This document shows, one piece after another, positions 26,264 through 35,314 of a DNA stretch of 64,000 bases (within the stretch, counting starts at the first letter, position 1; every line of letters starts with the position of its first letter). The translations under genes and the position numbers were made by a program. The DNA lies in the NCBI RefSeq assembly GCF_042140125.1, contig NZ_CP159473.1. One strand, 5' to 3'. Under the pieces are notes generated by a model. That model had not been told where the DNA came from, did not search any database, and saw nothing but the letters and a program-made list of their open reading frames with translations. The stretch is from Rhodophyticola sp017644125 (lineage in GTDB: Bacteria > Pseudomonadota > Alphaproteobacteria > Rhodobacterales > Rhodobacteraceae).

Positions 26264-27007
26264 ATGTCAAACGCAGACAAGGCCCGTGCGGGCGGCTACA
26301 TACCCCGGGACCGCGGCTGGCACCCGGCCCCTTTTCATCCGCCCTACAAAACAAGCGTGAAACGCGCGCCACAGGCGGCACTTCTTTCCTTTCCCAGCAC
26401 CTTGAGCGAGGAAACGGGCCCGGTTTTCGGCCACACCATGCTGGGGCCACTCGACAATGATCTCATCCTGAATTTCGCAGCCCCCGGAGAGGCCGCGATC
26501 GGGCCGCGCATCATCGTTCATGGGCGGGTGCGCGACGAGGCCGGGCGGGGTGTGGCCGGTGCCCTGCTGGAGGTCTGGCAGGCAAATGCGGGTGGCCGCT
26601 ATCGCCATAAGAAGGAAAGCTATCTTGCTGCGCTTGACCCGAATTTCGGTGGCTGCGGCCGGGTGATCACCGATGCGGACGGGCGCTACGAATTCCGGAC
26701 CGTGATGCCCGGCCCCTATCCCTGGCCCAACGGGATGAATGACTGGCGCCCCGCGCATATCCATTTCTCGCTGTTCGGGGCCGGATTCGCGCAGCGGCTG
26801 ATCACGCAGATGTATTTCGAGGGCGATCCGCTGATTGCGCATTGCCCGATCATCGGCAGCATCAGCGACCCCGCCGCCGTCGGCGCGCTGGTCGCACCCC
26901 TGGACATGGCGCGCACGGTGCCGATGGATGCCCGCGCCTACAAGTTCGATATCACGCTGCGCGGTCGCCGCCAGACCGCGTTCGAAAACCGGCCGGAGGG
27001 ACTGTGA
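26264..27007 (+). CDS. pcaH: Protocatechuate 3,4-dioxygenase beta subunit
   Basis: 247-aa iron(III)-binding subunit of the intradiol dioxygenase that opens protocatechuate to 3-carboxy-cis,cis-muconate. The four expected iron ligands are visible: tyrosine in GGRYRHKKESY, tyrosine in PGPYPWPNG, and two histidines in RPAHIHFSLFG. The start has AAGGAAAC before it, 20 bases after pobA. The alpha subunit gene follows after one base. Confidence 0.95.
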   Translation: MSNADKARAGGYIPRDRGWHPAPFHPPYKTSVKRAPQAALLSFPSTLSEETGPVFGHTMLGPLDNDLILNFAAPGEAAIGPRIIVHGRVRDEAGRGVAGALLEVWQANAGGRYRHKKESYLAALDPNFGGCGRVITDADGRYEFRTVMPGPYPWPNGMNDWRPAHIHFSLFGAGFAQRLITQMYFEGDPLIAHCPIIGSISDPAAVGALVAPLDMARTVPMDARAYKFDITLRGRRQTAFENRPEGL

Positions 27008-27008
27008 T

Positions 27009-27626
27009 ATGGTTCAACCTCTTGATATACTGAAGGAAACATCGTCGCAAACGGCTGGCCCCTATGTGCATATCGGCTGCACCCCGAATATCACGGGCAT
27101 TCACGGGATCTACGACGCCGATCTTGGCGCGTCGATGAAAACGGGGCCGGTCAAGGGGCAGGAGATCACCCTGACCGGCACGGTTTACGACGGGATGGGC
27201 GCAGCGCTGAAAGATGCAATGGTCGAGATCTGGCAAGCGGATGCGGCAGGAATTTATCCATCCGCGCAGGACCCGCGCGGATCGGCGGACCCCAACTTCA
27301 CCGGCTGGGGGCGCTCCGCCGGTGACATGCAGACCGGGGCTTACCGCTTCGAGACGGTCAAGCCCGGGCGCGTGCCGTTCCCCGATGGGCGCATGCAGGC
27401 ACCCCACGTCACGTTCTGGATCGTCGCGCGCGGCATCAATATCGGGTTGCACACCCGGGCCTATTTTGCCGACGAGCCGGAGGCGAATGCCGAAGACCCG
27501 ATCCTGACGCGGATCGAGCATCAGTCCCGGATTCCGACCCTTCTGGCCGAACCGGACGGATCGGGCGGCTACAGGTTCGACATCCATTTGCAGGGCCCGA
27601 ACGAAACCGTCTTCTTCGATATCTGA
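27009..27626 (+). CDS. pcaG: Protocatechuate 3,4-dioxygenase alpha subunit
   Basis: 205-aa partner of PcaH; shares the intradiol dioxygenase fold (TSSQTAGPYVHIG, VEIWQADAAGIYP, FPDGRMQAPHVTFWIVARGINIG) but lacks the paired iron histidines, as alpha subunits do. The ATG at 27009 is one base after the pcaH stop. The later pathway genes (pcaB, C, D, I, J, F) are not in the window. Convergent with the inositol dehydrogenase gene with only 5 bases between stops and no terminator visible. Confidence 0.95.
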   Translation: MVQPLDILKETSSQTAGPYVHIGCTPNITGIHGIYDADLGASMKTGPVKGQEITLTGTVYDGMGAALKDAMVEIWQADAAGIYPSAQDPRGSADPNFTGWGRSAGDMQTGAYRFETVKPGRVPFPDGRMQAPHVTFWIVARGINIGLHTRAYFADEPEANAEDPILTRIEHQSRIPTLLAEPDGSGGYRFDIHLQGPNETVFFDI

Positions 27627-27631
27627 AGAAC

Positions 27632-28627
27632 CTAGCTCCCCGGCAGATTGACGATCTCGCCCTTCTGCTGTGCACGGCTGGCCGCATCGGCCAGGATCTG
27701 TGCCTGCAACCCGTCCTTGATGCCGGGTTCCGGCGCATGCCCGTCAAGCACGGCAGACACGAACTCGGTCATCTCCGCGACATAGGCGAGGGCGTAGCGT
27801 TCCAGAAAGAAGTGCTGCGCGGGCGCGCGCCGGAAACCGGCCTCGGTGGCGATCTCCACCGTGTCCTCCAACTGGTTTTCGGCACGCAACAGCCCCTTGG
27901 AGCCATGTACCTCGATCCGCTGGTCATATCCGTAGGCTGCGCGGCGCGAGTTGGATATCTGACAGATCCGGCCCGACGCCGTAGTCAGGATCGCCGCCGC
28001 CGTATCCACATCGCCCGCGCGACCGATCTCTGCATCGACCAAGGCGGACCCGACAGCCTGCACGCTGACCGGGTCTTCACCAAGCAGGAACCGCGCCATA
28101 TCGAAATCGTGGATCATCATGTCGCGGAACAGGCCGCCGGAGCCCGATATGTAGGATATGGGCGGGGGCGACGGGTCACGGGAAAGGATTGTGACCAGTT
28201 CGACATCTCCGATCTCCCCGGCCTGCAAACGCGCGTGCAGATTGGCGAAATTCGGATCGAAACGACGATTGAAGCCGGTCATGAACGGGACGCCTGCCGC
28301 CTCCACCGCGCCGACACAGGTGCGGATATTGGCGACATCCATGTCGACGGGCTTCTCGCAGAAAATCGCCTTGCCATTGGCGGCGGCGGCCTGGATCAGG
28401 TCGAAATGGGTATCGGTCGGCGTTCCGATGACGACCGCATCTATATCGGCCGCCGTCAGGATTTCCTCTGCGCTCCGTGGCAGGACACCGGCCTTGTTGG
28501 CCAGCGCCTCGGCGGCGGCGGGCACCGCATCGGCCACGGCGACGAGCCTTGCCCGCTCCACCTGACCGATGGACCGGGCATGCACCTGCCCGATACGGCC
28601 GCAACCCAGAATTCCGATATTGAGCAT
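27632..28627 (-). CDS. iolG: Inositol 2-dehydrogenase
   Basis: 331-aa Gfo/Idh/MocA oxidoreductase. It oxidises myo-inositol to 2-keto-myo-inositol (scyllo-inosose) with NAD+. Marks are the Rossmann start NIGILGCGRIGQVHARSI, CEKPVDMD with the conserved lysine, and the catalytic region GLFRDMMIHDFDMARFLLGEDP containing the D-x3-H pair. I use the ATG at 28627, four bases after the preceding stop; an in-frame ATG at 28651 would overlap it. Last gene of the leftward iolD-C-B-J-G operon. Of the three Idh-like genes here, this one fits the inositol 2-dehydrogenase pattern best. Confidence 0.85.
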   Translation of the reverse strand: MLNIGILGCGRIGQVHARSIGQVERARLVAVADAVPAAAEALANKAGVLPRSAEEILTAADIDAVVIGTPTDTHFDLIQAAAANGKAIFCEKPVDMDVANIRTCVGAVEAAGVPFMTGFNRRFDPNFANLHARLQAGEIGDVELVTILSRDPSPPPISYISGSGGLFRDMMIHDFDMARFLLGEDPVSVQAVGSALVDAEIGRAGDVDTAAAILTTASGRICQISNSRRAAYGYDQRIEVHGSKGLLRAENQLEDTVEIATEAGFRRAPAQHFFLERYALAYVAEMTEFVSAVLDGHAPEPGIKDGLQAQILADAASRAQQKGEIVNLPGS

Positions 28628-28631
28628 CACG

Positions 28632-29471
28632 TCACGCCTTTCCGCTCGCACCCATGGCGCGGATGGCCGCGCGCGCGGCCTCCATCACCGGATCATGGGT
28701 CTCTTTCAGGATCTGAACCCGGTCGAACCGCGCCGGGTCCCTGTTGACCGCCGCGCGCAACGCCGCCCCGAACGCCATGCGCAGTTCGGTTCCGATGTTG
28801 AACTTGCAGATGGCGGAACAGGTGGCCAAAGCCGTCCGCTCGGCCAGTGGCACGCCGGAGCCGCCATGGATCACTAGCGGCACATCGGTTACGGCCTCGA
28901 TCGCGCGGATGCGCGGCTCGTCCAGCCCGCCCTCATGGTCCTGTTGCAGATGCACGTTTCCGACCGAAATCGCCATCGCGTCGACGCCCGTTTCCCGGGC
29001 AAATCGGGCCGCCTCCGCCGGGTCCGTACCGGCCGACGCCTCGCCGCCGGAATAGCCCACGAAGCCGATCTCCCCCTCGCAGGAGACGCCGGCGTTATGG
29101 GCCAGCTCCACGATGGCGGCGGTTTCGGCGATGTTCTCGGCCAGCGGCTTGCGCGAGCCGTCGAACATCACGGAGGAGAAACCCGCCCGTATGGCGTCAT
29201 GGCAGTCTTCGACCGTGTAGCCATGATCCAAATGCACCACGACCGGCACCGAAACGCTGTCTGCCAGATGGCGGAACATTGCGCCCAGAACCGGCAGTGG
29301 CGTGTGCGCCCGGCAACTGGGGCCCGCCTGCAGGATGACAGGTGCGCGTTCGGCCTCCGCAGCAAGCGCATAGGCCCGCGCATCCTCCCAGCCGAGGCAG
29401 ACCAGACCGGCCACGGCATACCCGCCCCGAAGCGCGGGCTGAAGGACCTCGGACAGGGTCGCAAGCGTCAT
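28632..29471 (-). CDS. Class II aldolase, IolJ-like
   Basis: 279-aa zinc-dependent class II fructose-bisphosphate-type aldolase. Zinc ligands and phosphate-binding parts are visible in VVHLDHGYTVEDCHDAIRAG, SCEGEIGFVG, ISVGNVH and LVIHGGSGVP. In an inositol operon it should split 2-deoxy-5-keto-gluconate 6-phosphate into dihydroxyacetone phosphate and malonate semialdehyde, the IolJ step. Its ATG overlaps the iolB stop (ATGA) and it ends four bases before the iolG start. Confidence 0.85.
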   Translation of the reverse strand: MTLATLSEVLQPALRGGYAVAGLVCLGWEDARAYALAAEAERAPVILQAGPSCRAHTPLPVLGAMFRHLADSVSVPVVVHLDHGYTVEDCHDAIRAGFSSVMFDGSRKPLAENIAETAAIVELAHNAGVSCEGEIGFVGYSGGEASAGTDPAEAARFARETGVDAMAISVGNVHLQQDHEGGLDEPRIRAIEAVTDVPLVIHGGSGVPLAERTALATCSAICKFNIGTELRMAFGAALRAAVNRDPARFDRVQILKETHDPVMEAARAAIRAMGASGKA

Positions 29472-30310
29472 TTGAACTTGGCCACCATATCCATGATTCC
29501 GGGGATCGTATGAAGCTGCGCCGCATGGGTCGGCTGGAAATACTGCTTCAGACTGCGCTGGCTGAGGCCGCCGAGGATGGTGAAGTAATACATCTCGTAG
29601 CCCGGCAGCACGGCGCAGGGATGGTACCCCTTGTCGATCAGGATCGTGGAGCCATCGACGATGTGATAGGCATCGCCGGGTTCGTTATCCTTCCGTTGCA
29701 GCATCTGCATGCCCGAGCCGTAATTCGGACGAAACCGGAAATTGTAGGTTTCGTCATGGCGCGTTTCTTCCGGCAGGCGGTCCGTGTCATGCTTGTGGCT
29801 CGGGAAGCCGGACCAGCCGCCCTGACCCACGGTGTAGAGTTCCGAAACCAGCAGCCGGCCCACACGGTCGTGATATCCGGCACCCAGGATATGCTTGATC
29901 TTTCGGTGCGTTTTCGTTTCGTCAGAGCCGTACTGGACCAGATCCAGCTCCGCCTCCCGCACGGCGAAAGGTTTCAGGACCTCGGCGTATTTCGCCCCCG
30001 CGATGAACACCTCCGCCGCGTCGCTCTGGCAGGTGATCCGGGTGCCCGCGGCCGTCGGCACATAGACGCCTTCGGGCTCGCCATCCCAGACATCCACGAT
30101 ACGGTTGCCAATATCGCGATAGGTTTCGCCCGCCACCTCGACCGTCACGGTGCCCGTGGCCGGAACCACGCAGGTCTCGTAGCCGGGAACAGCATAGTCG
30201 AAATGCTCCCCCGCTTTCAGCTTCACGATGTTGAAGTAGTTCAGCGGCACCAGATCGTGGCCGGCGTCCACGATCGGCTCGTTGCGGTTGTCATAGGGCG
30301 GAATATGCAT
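29468..30310 (-). CDS. iolB: 5-deoxy-glucuronate isomerase
   Basis: 280-aa cupin-fold isomerase; 5-deoxy-glucuronate to 2-deoxy-5-keto-gluconate. Conserved stretches include FPSHKHDTDRLPEETRHDETYNFRF and a later GYHPCAVLPGYEMYYFTIL, carrying the metal-binding histidines and glutamate. I start at the ATG at 30310, with AAAGGA upstream; a TTG at 30319 would add three residues. It lies 14 bases after iolC and overlaps the aldolase start. Confidence 0.92.
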   Translation of the reverse strand: MHIPPYDNRNEPIVDAGHDLVPLNYFNIVKLKAGEHFDYAVPGYETCVVPATGTVTVEVAGETYRDIGNRIVDVWDGEPEGVYVPTAAGTRITCQSDAAEVFIAGAKYAEVLKPFAVREAELDLVQYGSDETKTHRKIKHILGAGYHDRVGRLLVSELYTVGQGGWSGFPSHKHDTDRLPEETRHDETYNFRFRPNYGSGMQMLQRKDNEPGDAYHIVDGSTILIDKGYHPCAVLPGYEMYYFTILGGLSQRSLKQYFQPTHAAQLHTIPGIMDMVAKFK

Positions 30311-30324
30311 TTTTTTCAATCCTT

Positions 30325-31293
30325 TCAGGCGGCGGTTGGCCCGGCATGGGAGGCGAGAAACGCGTCAAGCTCTTCGGTGGTGGGCATGGCGGGCGCGCAG
30401 CCGACGCGGGCAACCACGATCGCGGCCGAGGCCGAGCCGCGCAATACCGCCTCCTCCACATCTCGGCCCGCGGCCAGCGCCGCGACGAACCCGCCCATGA
30501 AACTGTCGCCCGCGCCGGTGGGTTTGAGCGCCTTCGTGGGATAGATGCCGGTGCGGATTTCGCGGGTGGGCGTGAAGGTGACGGCACCTTTTTCACCCAT
30601 CTTGTAAACGGCGATCTGCGCCCCGTGGGCCACGAGAGATCGGGCCTTTTCCAGACCCTTGTCATAATCGCCGGCCATGAAGCCGAACTCCACATCATTG
30701 CCGATGATGACGTCGCAAAGCGCGCCGGCACGGGAATAGACATCCGCCGCGACCTCCGCCGAGGGCCAGGAATAAGGGCGATAATCGATGTCGAAGATCA
30801 GTGGCAGACCGGCGGCCCTAGCGCGGTCGAAGGCGTGAAACGCGGCGCTGCGGGACGGTTCGGCGGCAAGGACGGTGCCAGTGGTGATAAGGGCGGAATA
30901 TCGCGTGTAATCGACCGCGTCGACGTCTTCTCTGGTCATCTCGAAATCGGCGGCGCCGTTGCGGTAGATCACCGACTGGTGATCCTCGATCCGGGTTTCC
31001 ACCACCGCCAGAGAGGTCCGGGCCTCACCCCCCGTGGCGGTGACATGGGTGTGGTCGATCCCGTACTTTTCCAGCTCGTTGATCGCGAAACGTCCAATCG
31101 CATCGTCCGAAACACGCGTGACCACGGCGACGCTGCCCCCCTGCCTTGTGATCGCCACGGCGATATTGGCCGAGGAGCCGCCAAGGCAGGCGACGAAACG
31201 CCCCGCCTCTTCGGTGCGCGTGCCGGGGGGGTCGGGATAGAAATCCATCCCCGCCCGCCCGATGATGACAAACCTGTTGCCGGAAAGGTCCAT
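30325..31293 (-). CDS. iolC: 5-dehydro-2-deoxygluconokinase
   Basis: 322-aa PfkB-family kinase; phosphorylates 2-deoxy-5-keto-gluconate at O6 with ATP. PfkB signatures are GGSSANIAVAITRQGG near the N-terminus and KPTGAGDSFMGGFVAALAAGR near residue 260, with the catalytic aspartate in GAGDSF. It overlaps the iolD stop by one base (TGATG). Length is typical of stand-alone IolC. Confidence 0.92.
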   Translation of the reverse strand: MDLSGNRFVIIGRAGMDFYPDPPGTRTEEAGRFVACLGGSSANIAVAITRQGGSVAVVTRVSDDAIGRFAINELEKYGIDHTHVTATGGEARTSLAVVETRIEDHQSVIYRNGAADFEMTREDVDAVDYTRYSALITTGTVLAAEPSRSAAFHAFDRARAAGLPLIFDIDYRPYSWPSAEVAADVYSRAGALCDVIIGNDVEFGFMAGDYDKGLEKARSLVAHGAQIAVYKMGEKGAVTFTPTREIRTGIYPTKALKPTGAGDSFMGGFVAALAAGRDVEEAVLRGSASAAIVVARVGCAPAMPTTEELDAFLASHAGPTAA

Positions 31294-33155
31294 CAGACGC
31301 CCTTACGTTGCTTGGACCGGGTGGCTTCCCAAGCCTCGTGGGCCGCACGCACCTTGGCGCTCTCGGAGACTTCGGGCGTTCCGACTTCCCACCAGGCATG
31401 GCCCTGCGCCGTCCAGCCTTCATAGGCATCCACCGTCATGACGATGACATGGGTCTTGTCGCCCGCCTTGGCCCGCTTGAACGCCTCGGCCAGTTCGCCC
31501 GGGTTCGCGACCGTCTCGGCGGTGGCGCCCATGGATGCGGCATGGGCTTCGAAATCCACCGCGAAGGGCGCAGGCACGGTGGGGCAGTCGGCGATGAGAT
31601 TGTTGAAACTCTCGTTGCCGGTGTTGTTCTGCAACTTGTTGATGACGGCAAACCCGCCATTGTCGAGCACCAGAACGATCAGCTTCCGGTCGGTCAGAAC
31701 CGAAGAATAGATGTCCGAATTCATCAGCAGGTAGGAGCCGTCCCCGGTGAAGACGATGGTGTCCCGGTCGGGCTCCTTTTCGGCCTGTGCAATGCGCGCG
31801 CCCCAGCCCCCGGCAATCTCGTAGCCCATGCAGGAAAAGCCGAATTCCACATCGACCGTGCCGATATCGAGCGTGCGCCAGTTGGCCGTCACCTCTGCGG
31901 GCAACCCGCCTGCCGCCGCCACCACGCGGTCGCGTGTATCGCAAAGGTCATTCACCACGCCGATCGCCTGCGCATAGGAGTTTGGCAGGTTCCCGGGCGC
32001 GACATTTGCGGCCACATAGGCATCCCATTTGGCCCGCTCCTCCCGCGCCGCGGCTGTCCAGGTATCCGGGGCGGTGTAGCCCCCCAGCGCCTGGCCCAGG
32101 GCCAGCAATCCAAGCTTGGCGTCGCCGACAACGGGCAGGGACATATGCTTGCCCGCGTCGTGGCGCGCGGCGTTGAGCGAGATAAGCGTGGCGTCCCGGG
32201 CAAAGGCCGTCCAGGAGCCGGTGGTGAAATCCTGCATCCGGCAGCCGACCGACAGTATCACATCCGCCTGCTCCGCAATGGTATTGGCACTGTCCGATCC
32301 CGTCACGCCTATGGGGCCGATGTTCAGCTCGTGGGTCGCCAGCATGTTTGCCCGGCCCGCAATGGATTCCACGACCGGGATCCGGTGCGCCTCGGCAAAG
32401 GCCGTCAGCTCGGCTACGGCGCAGGAATACTGCACGCCCCCGCCGGCAATGATCATCGGGCGCCTGGCCGAGCCAAGCGCGGCGGCGGCATCCGCGACTT
32501 CACCGGCGTCAGGGCTCACGCGGCGGATACGGTGGTATTTCTTCTGAAAGAACTCGACCGGATAATCATAAGCCCAGCCCTGCACGTCCTGTGGCAGACC
32601 CAGAAACGCCGGCCCGCAATCGGCCGGGTCCAGCATCGTCGCCAGTGCGGCAGGCAGCGACTGGATGATCTGGGCCGGGTGGGTGATCCGGTCCCAGTAG
32701 CGCACCACCGCCTTGAACGCATCGTTCACACCAAGGGTCGGGTTTCCGAAATGTTCCAGTTGCTGCAACACCGGGTCCGGCAGACGGGTGAGGAACGTAT
32801 CGCCGCAAAGCATCAGCAAAGGCAGCCGGTTCGCATGAGCCAGCGCCGCCGCCGTCAGCAGATTGGCCGTGCCCGGCCCGGCGCTTGCGGTGCAGAACAT
32901 GAACCGCCGCCGCAAGTGGTACTTGGCATATCCCGCCGCCGCGAAGCCCATGCTCTGCTCGTTCTGGCCACGATAAAGCGGCAGGTCCTCCTGCACGGTG
33001 TAAAGCGCCTCACCCAGACAGGTCACATTGCCGTGGCCGAAGATACCGAACCCGCCACCACAGATGCGCGTCTCGACACCATCGATCTCGATAAACTGGT
33101 TCTGCAGATAGCGGATGATGGCCTGTGCGACTGTCAGGCGAAGCGTCTGTGGCAT
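31293..33155 (-). CDS. iolD: 3D-(3,5/4)-trihydroxycyclohexane-1,2-dione acylhydrolase (ring-opening)
   Basis: 620-aa thiamine-diphosphate enzyme that opens the ring of the diketo-inositol intermediate to 5-deoxy-glucuronate. The N-terminal PYR domain has GHGNVTCLGEAL and RGQNEQSMGFAAAGYAK with the catalytic glutamate; the C-terminal ThDP motif begins at VFTGDGSYLLMNSDIY and ends near LDNGGFAVINKLQNN. The ATG at 33155 is set by the family N-terminus (QTLRLTVAQAIIRYL). First gene of the leftward operon, 84 bases from the palindromic operator at 33239. Confidence 0.93.
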   Translation of the reverse strand: MPQTLRLTVAQAIIRYLQNQFIEIDGVETRICGGGFGIFGHGNVTCLGEALYTVQEDLPLYRGQNEQSMGFAAAGYAKYHLRRRFMFCTASAGPGTANLLTAAALAHANRLPLLMLCGDTFLTRLPDPVLQQLEHFGNPTLGVNDAFKAVVRYWDRITHPAQIIQSLPAALATMLDPADCGPAFLGLPQDVQGWAYDYPVEFFQKKYHRIRRVSPDAGEVADAAAALGSARRPMIIAGGGVQYSCAVAELTAFAEAHRIPVVESIAGRANMLATHELNIGPIGVTGSDSANTIAEQADVILSVGCRMQDFTTGSWTAFARDATLISLNAARHDAGKHMSLPVVGDAKLGLLALGQALGGYTAPDTWTAAAREERAKWDAYVAANVAPGNLPNSYAQAIGVVNDLCDTRDRVVAAAGGLPAEVTANWRTLDIGTVDVEFGFSCMGYEIAGGWGARIAQAEKEPDRDTIVFTGDGSYLLMNSDIYSSVLTDRKLIVLVLDNGGFAVINKLQNNTGNESFNNLIADCPTVPAPFAVDFEAHAASMGATAETVANPGELAEAFKRAKAGDKTHVIVMTVDAYEGWTAQGHAWWEVGTPEVSESAKVRAAHEAWEATRSKQRKGV

Positions 33156-33238
33156 TCCGCGCCCCCAAGTGGATTTTGTCTTTTGTCGGGATGGCGCCGA
33201 TTCAGACTTGCCTGTCCCCCGGGGCAACGATAGTTGTT

Positions 33239-33254
33239 TTGCAACCGGTTGCAA
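33239..33254. promoter_or_regulatory. IolR-type operator in the iolD/idh divergent promoter
   Basis: Perfect 16-bp palindrome TTGCAACCGGTTGCAA, identical to the one at 37693-37708. It lies 84 bases before iolD and 25 bases before the rightward Gfo/Idh gene. CG-centred palindromes of this kind are typical LacI-family operators, and a LacI-type gene lies within the locus at 36594-37607. Confidence 0.8.
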
Positions 33255-33278
33255 CAGGAATCTCGGAGAGGGCGCGCG

Positions 33279-34394
33279 ATGACCGAAATCGGCATCGGAA
33301 TCATCGGCGGCGGATACATGGGTAAAGCTCATGCCGTCGCCATGTCGTCGGTCGGTGCAGTTTTCGATACCGGCCTGCGCCCCCGGCTGGAGATGGTCTG
33401 TGCAACAACGGCGGATCGGGCCGACCGGTATCGCCAGGCCTATGGTTTTGCGCGCAGTACGGATGACTGGCATGCCCTCGTCGCGGACCCCGCGGTGGAG
33501 GCGATCGTCATTGCCGCACCGCAAGAGATGCATTGCGAAATCGCGCTTGCCGCCTTTGCGCTTGGCAAGCCCGTCCTGTGCGAAAAGCCGCTTGGCGCAT
33601 CTTTGCAGGACAGCCGCAGAATGGTGGAGGCCGCAGAGACCAGCGGCGCCGCCAACATGGTCGCCTTCAACTATATCCGCACGCCCGCCAGCCAGTTCGC
33701 CCGCCAGCTGATCGCCGACGGAGAAATCGGTGATCTGACCTGGTTTCGGGGGGAACATACGGAGGATTTCTATGCCGATCCCGACGCGCCCGCGACATGG
33801 CGCACGCAAGGGATGAGCAATGGGACCATGGGCGATCTGGCGCCCCATATGATCAATGCGGCGCTGGCGCTGGTTGGGCCGATCGACGAGGTCATGGGGG
33901 TGGTCGAGACCGTTCACAAGACCCGCCCCGGTCCGGACGGCACCCGGGACGTCACCAATGATGACCACGCGCAGATCATGTGCCGGTTCGAAAACGGGGT
34001 GATGGGGCATATGTATTTCAGCCGCATCGCGACGGGCCGCAAGATGGGCTACGCCTATGAAATCACGGGTACAAAGGGCGCGATCCGATTTGATCAGGAA
34101 GATCAGAACGCGCTGTGGCTCTATCGCGCGGCGGGTCCCGAGGCGACACGGGGGTTCACGAGGATCCTCACCGGCCCCGCCCACCCGGATTATCTGCCCT
34201 TTTGCCAGGGGCCGGGTCACGGGACGGGCTATCAGGATCAGATCATTATCGAGGCCAGGGATTTCCTGACCGCCATCGAGACCGGCCGACCGGTCTGGCC
34301 CTGCTTCCGGGACGGGATGCATGTGAACCAGATTGTCGCCGCCGCCATCGCGTCGTCAGCCGAGAGACGCTGGCGGTCGGTTTCCTCCGTCTGA
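33279..34394 (+). CDS. Gfo/Idh/MocA-family inositol-type dehydrogenase
   Basis: 371-aa NAD(P)-dependent oxidoreductase. The Rossmann start is IGIGIIGGGYMGKAHAVAM; the conserved lysine is in CEKPLGASLQDS; GDLAPHMINAAL is the catalytic region. It is a second Idh-like enzyme, likely acting on another inositol isomer, inosose or inositol derivative. The ATG at 33279 has GGAGAGG upstream and lies 25 bases after the operator palindrome. First gene of a rightward operon with iolE and a third Idh-like gene. Confidence 0.85.
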   Translation: MTEIGIGIIGGGYMGKAHAVAMSSVGAVFDTGLRPRLEMVCATTADRADRYRQAYGFARSTDDWHALVADPAVEAIVIAAPQEMHCEIALAAFALGKPVLCEKPLGASLQDSRRMVEAAETSGAANMVAFNYIRTPASQFARQLIADGEIGDLTWFRGEHTEDFYADPDAPATWRTQGMSNGTMGDLAPHMINAALALVGPIDEVMGVVETVHKTRPGPDGTRDVTNDDHAQIMCRFENGVMGHMYFSRIATGRKMGYAYEITGTKGAIRFDQEDQNALWLYRAAGPEATRGFTRILTGPAHPDYLPFCQGPGHGTGYQDQIIIEARDFLTAIETGRPVWPCFRDGMHVNQIVAAAIASSAERRWRSVSSV

Positions 34395-34407
34395 AAGGGT
34401 AACAGAA

Positions 34408-35301
34408 ATGACCATCCGTATCGGCAATGCCCCCTGTTCCTGGGGCGTGGAATTTGCAGATGACCCCCGCAATCCGCCTTGGATGTCGGTGTTGAAGGAC
34501 TGCGCCGACGCCGGCTACGCAGGGATCGAGCTTGGGCCGGTTGGCTTCATGCCCGAAGATCCGGCGATTCTGGCCGACGCTTTGGCCGCACATGATCTGC
34601 AGTTGATCGGCGGTGTGGTGTTCCGCCCGTTTCATGACCCGGATCAGTGGGACGATGTGCTGGACGGAGCCGTGCGCACCTGCAAGGCGCTTGTGGCCCA
34701 TGGCGCGGAACATCTGGTTCTGATCAACTCGATCTCACCCCGCCGCGCGCCCACGGCCGGCCGGGCGGACGAGGCCGAACCGCTTTCGCCTGATGAATGG
34801 GCGGGCTTCCGGGACCGGATTGCGACGGTTGCCCGGATGGGGGCGGAGGAGTACGGGCTGACCGTGGGCATCCACGCCCATGCCGCCGGGTTCATGGATT
34901 TCGAGCCGGAGCTGGAGCAGCTACTGGAAGAGGTGGATGAAGATATTCTGAAAATCTGTTTCGATACCGGTCACCACTCCTATGCCGGTTTCGACCCCGT
35001 ATCGTTCATGAAACGGTATATGGGGCGAATTTCCTACATGCATTTCAAAGACATAGATCCGGTCATCAAATCCGATGTGATTGCAAGCCGCGCCGGTTTC
35101 TATGAGGCCTGCGGGCAGGGCATCTTCTGCAATCTGGGCAAGGGCGATGTGGATTTCCGCGCCGTCCGGCAACTGCTTCTGGATGCCGGGTTCGAGGGCT
35201 GGTGCACCGTCGAGCAGGATTGCGATCCGACGCTGGACCCCGATCCCGTTGGCGATGCGCGGGCCAATCGCGCGTATCTTGAATCCATCGGCTTCAAGTG
35301 A
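34408..35301 (+). CDS. iolE: Inosose dehydratase
   Basis: 297-aa TIM-barrel enzyme of the xylose-isomerase-like fold; removes water from 2-keto-myo-inositol to give the trihydroxycyclohexane-dione used by IolD. Seen are NAPCSWGVEFADDP at the start, GIHAHAAGFMDFEPELEQLL, CFDTGHHSYAGFDP and YMHFKDIDP, which carry the metal ligands. AGGGTAACAG precedes the ATG at 34408. Same rightward operon as the two Gfo/Idh genes. Confidence 0.92.
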   Translation: MTIRIGNAPCSWGVEFADDPRNPPWMSVLKDCADAGYAGIELGPVGFMPEDPAILADALAAHDLQLIGGVVFRPFHDPDQWDDVLDGAVRTCKALVAHGAEHLVLINSISPRRAPTAGRADEAEPLSPDEWAGFRDRIATVARMGAEEYGLTVGIHAHAAGFMDFEPELEQLLEEVDEDILKICFDTGHHSYAGFDPVSFMKRYMGRISYMHFKDIDPVIKSDVIASRAGFYEACGQGIFCNLGKGDVDFRAVRQLLLDAGFEGWCTVEQDCDPTLDPDPVGDARANRAYLESIGFK

Positions 35302-35314
35302 CGGGGTGCGTACG

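Noticed and set aside
33156..34322. N-terminal extension of iolD to about 1009 residues
   Set aside because: It would run through the operator and the divergent Gfo/Idh gene; the family N-terminus begins at 33155.
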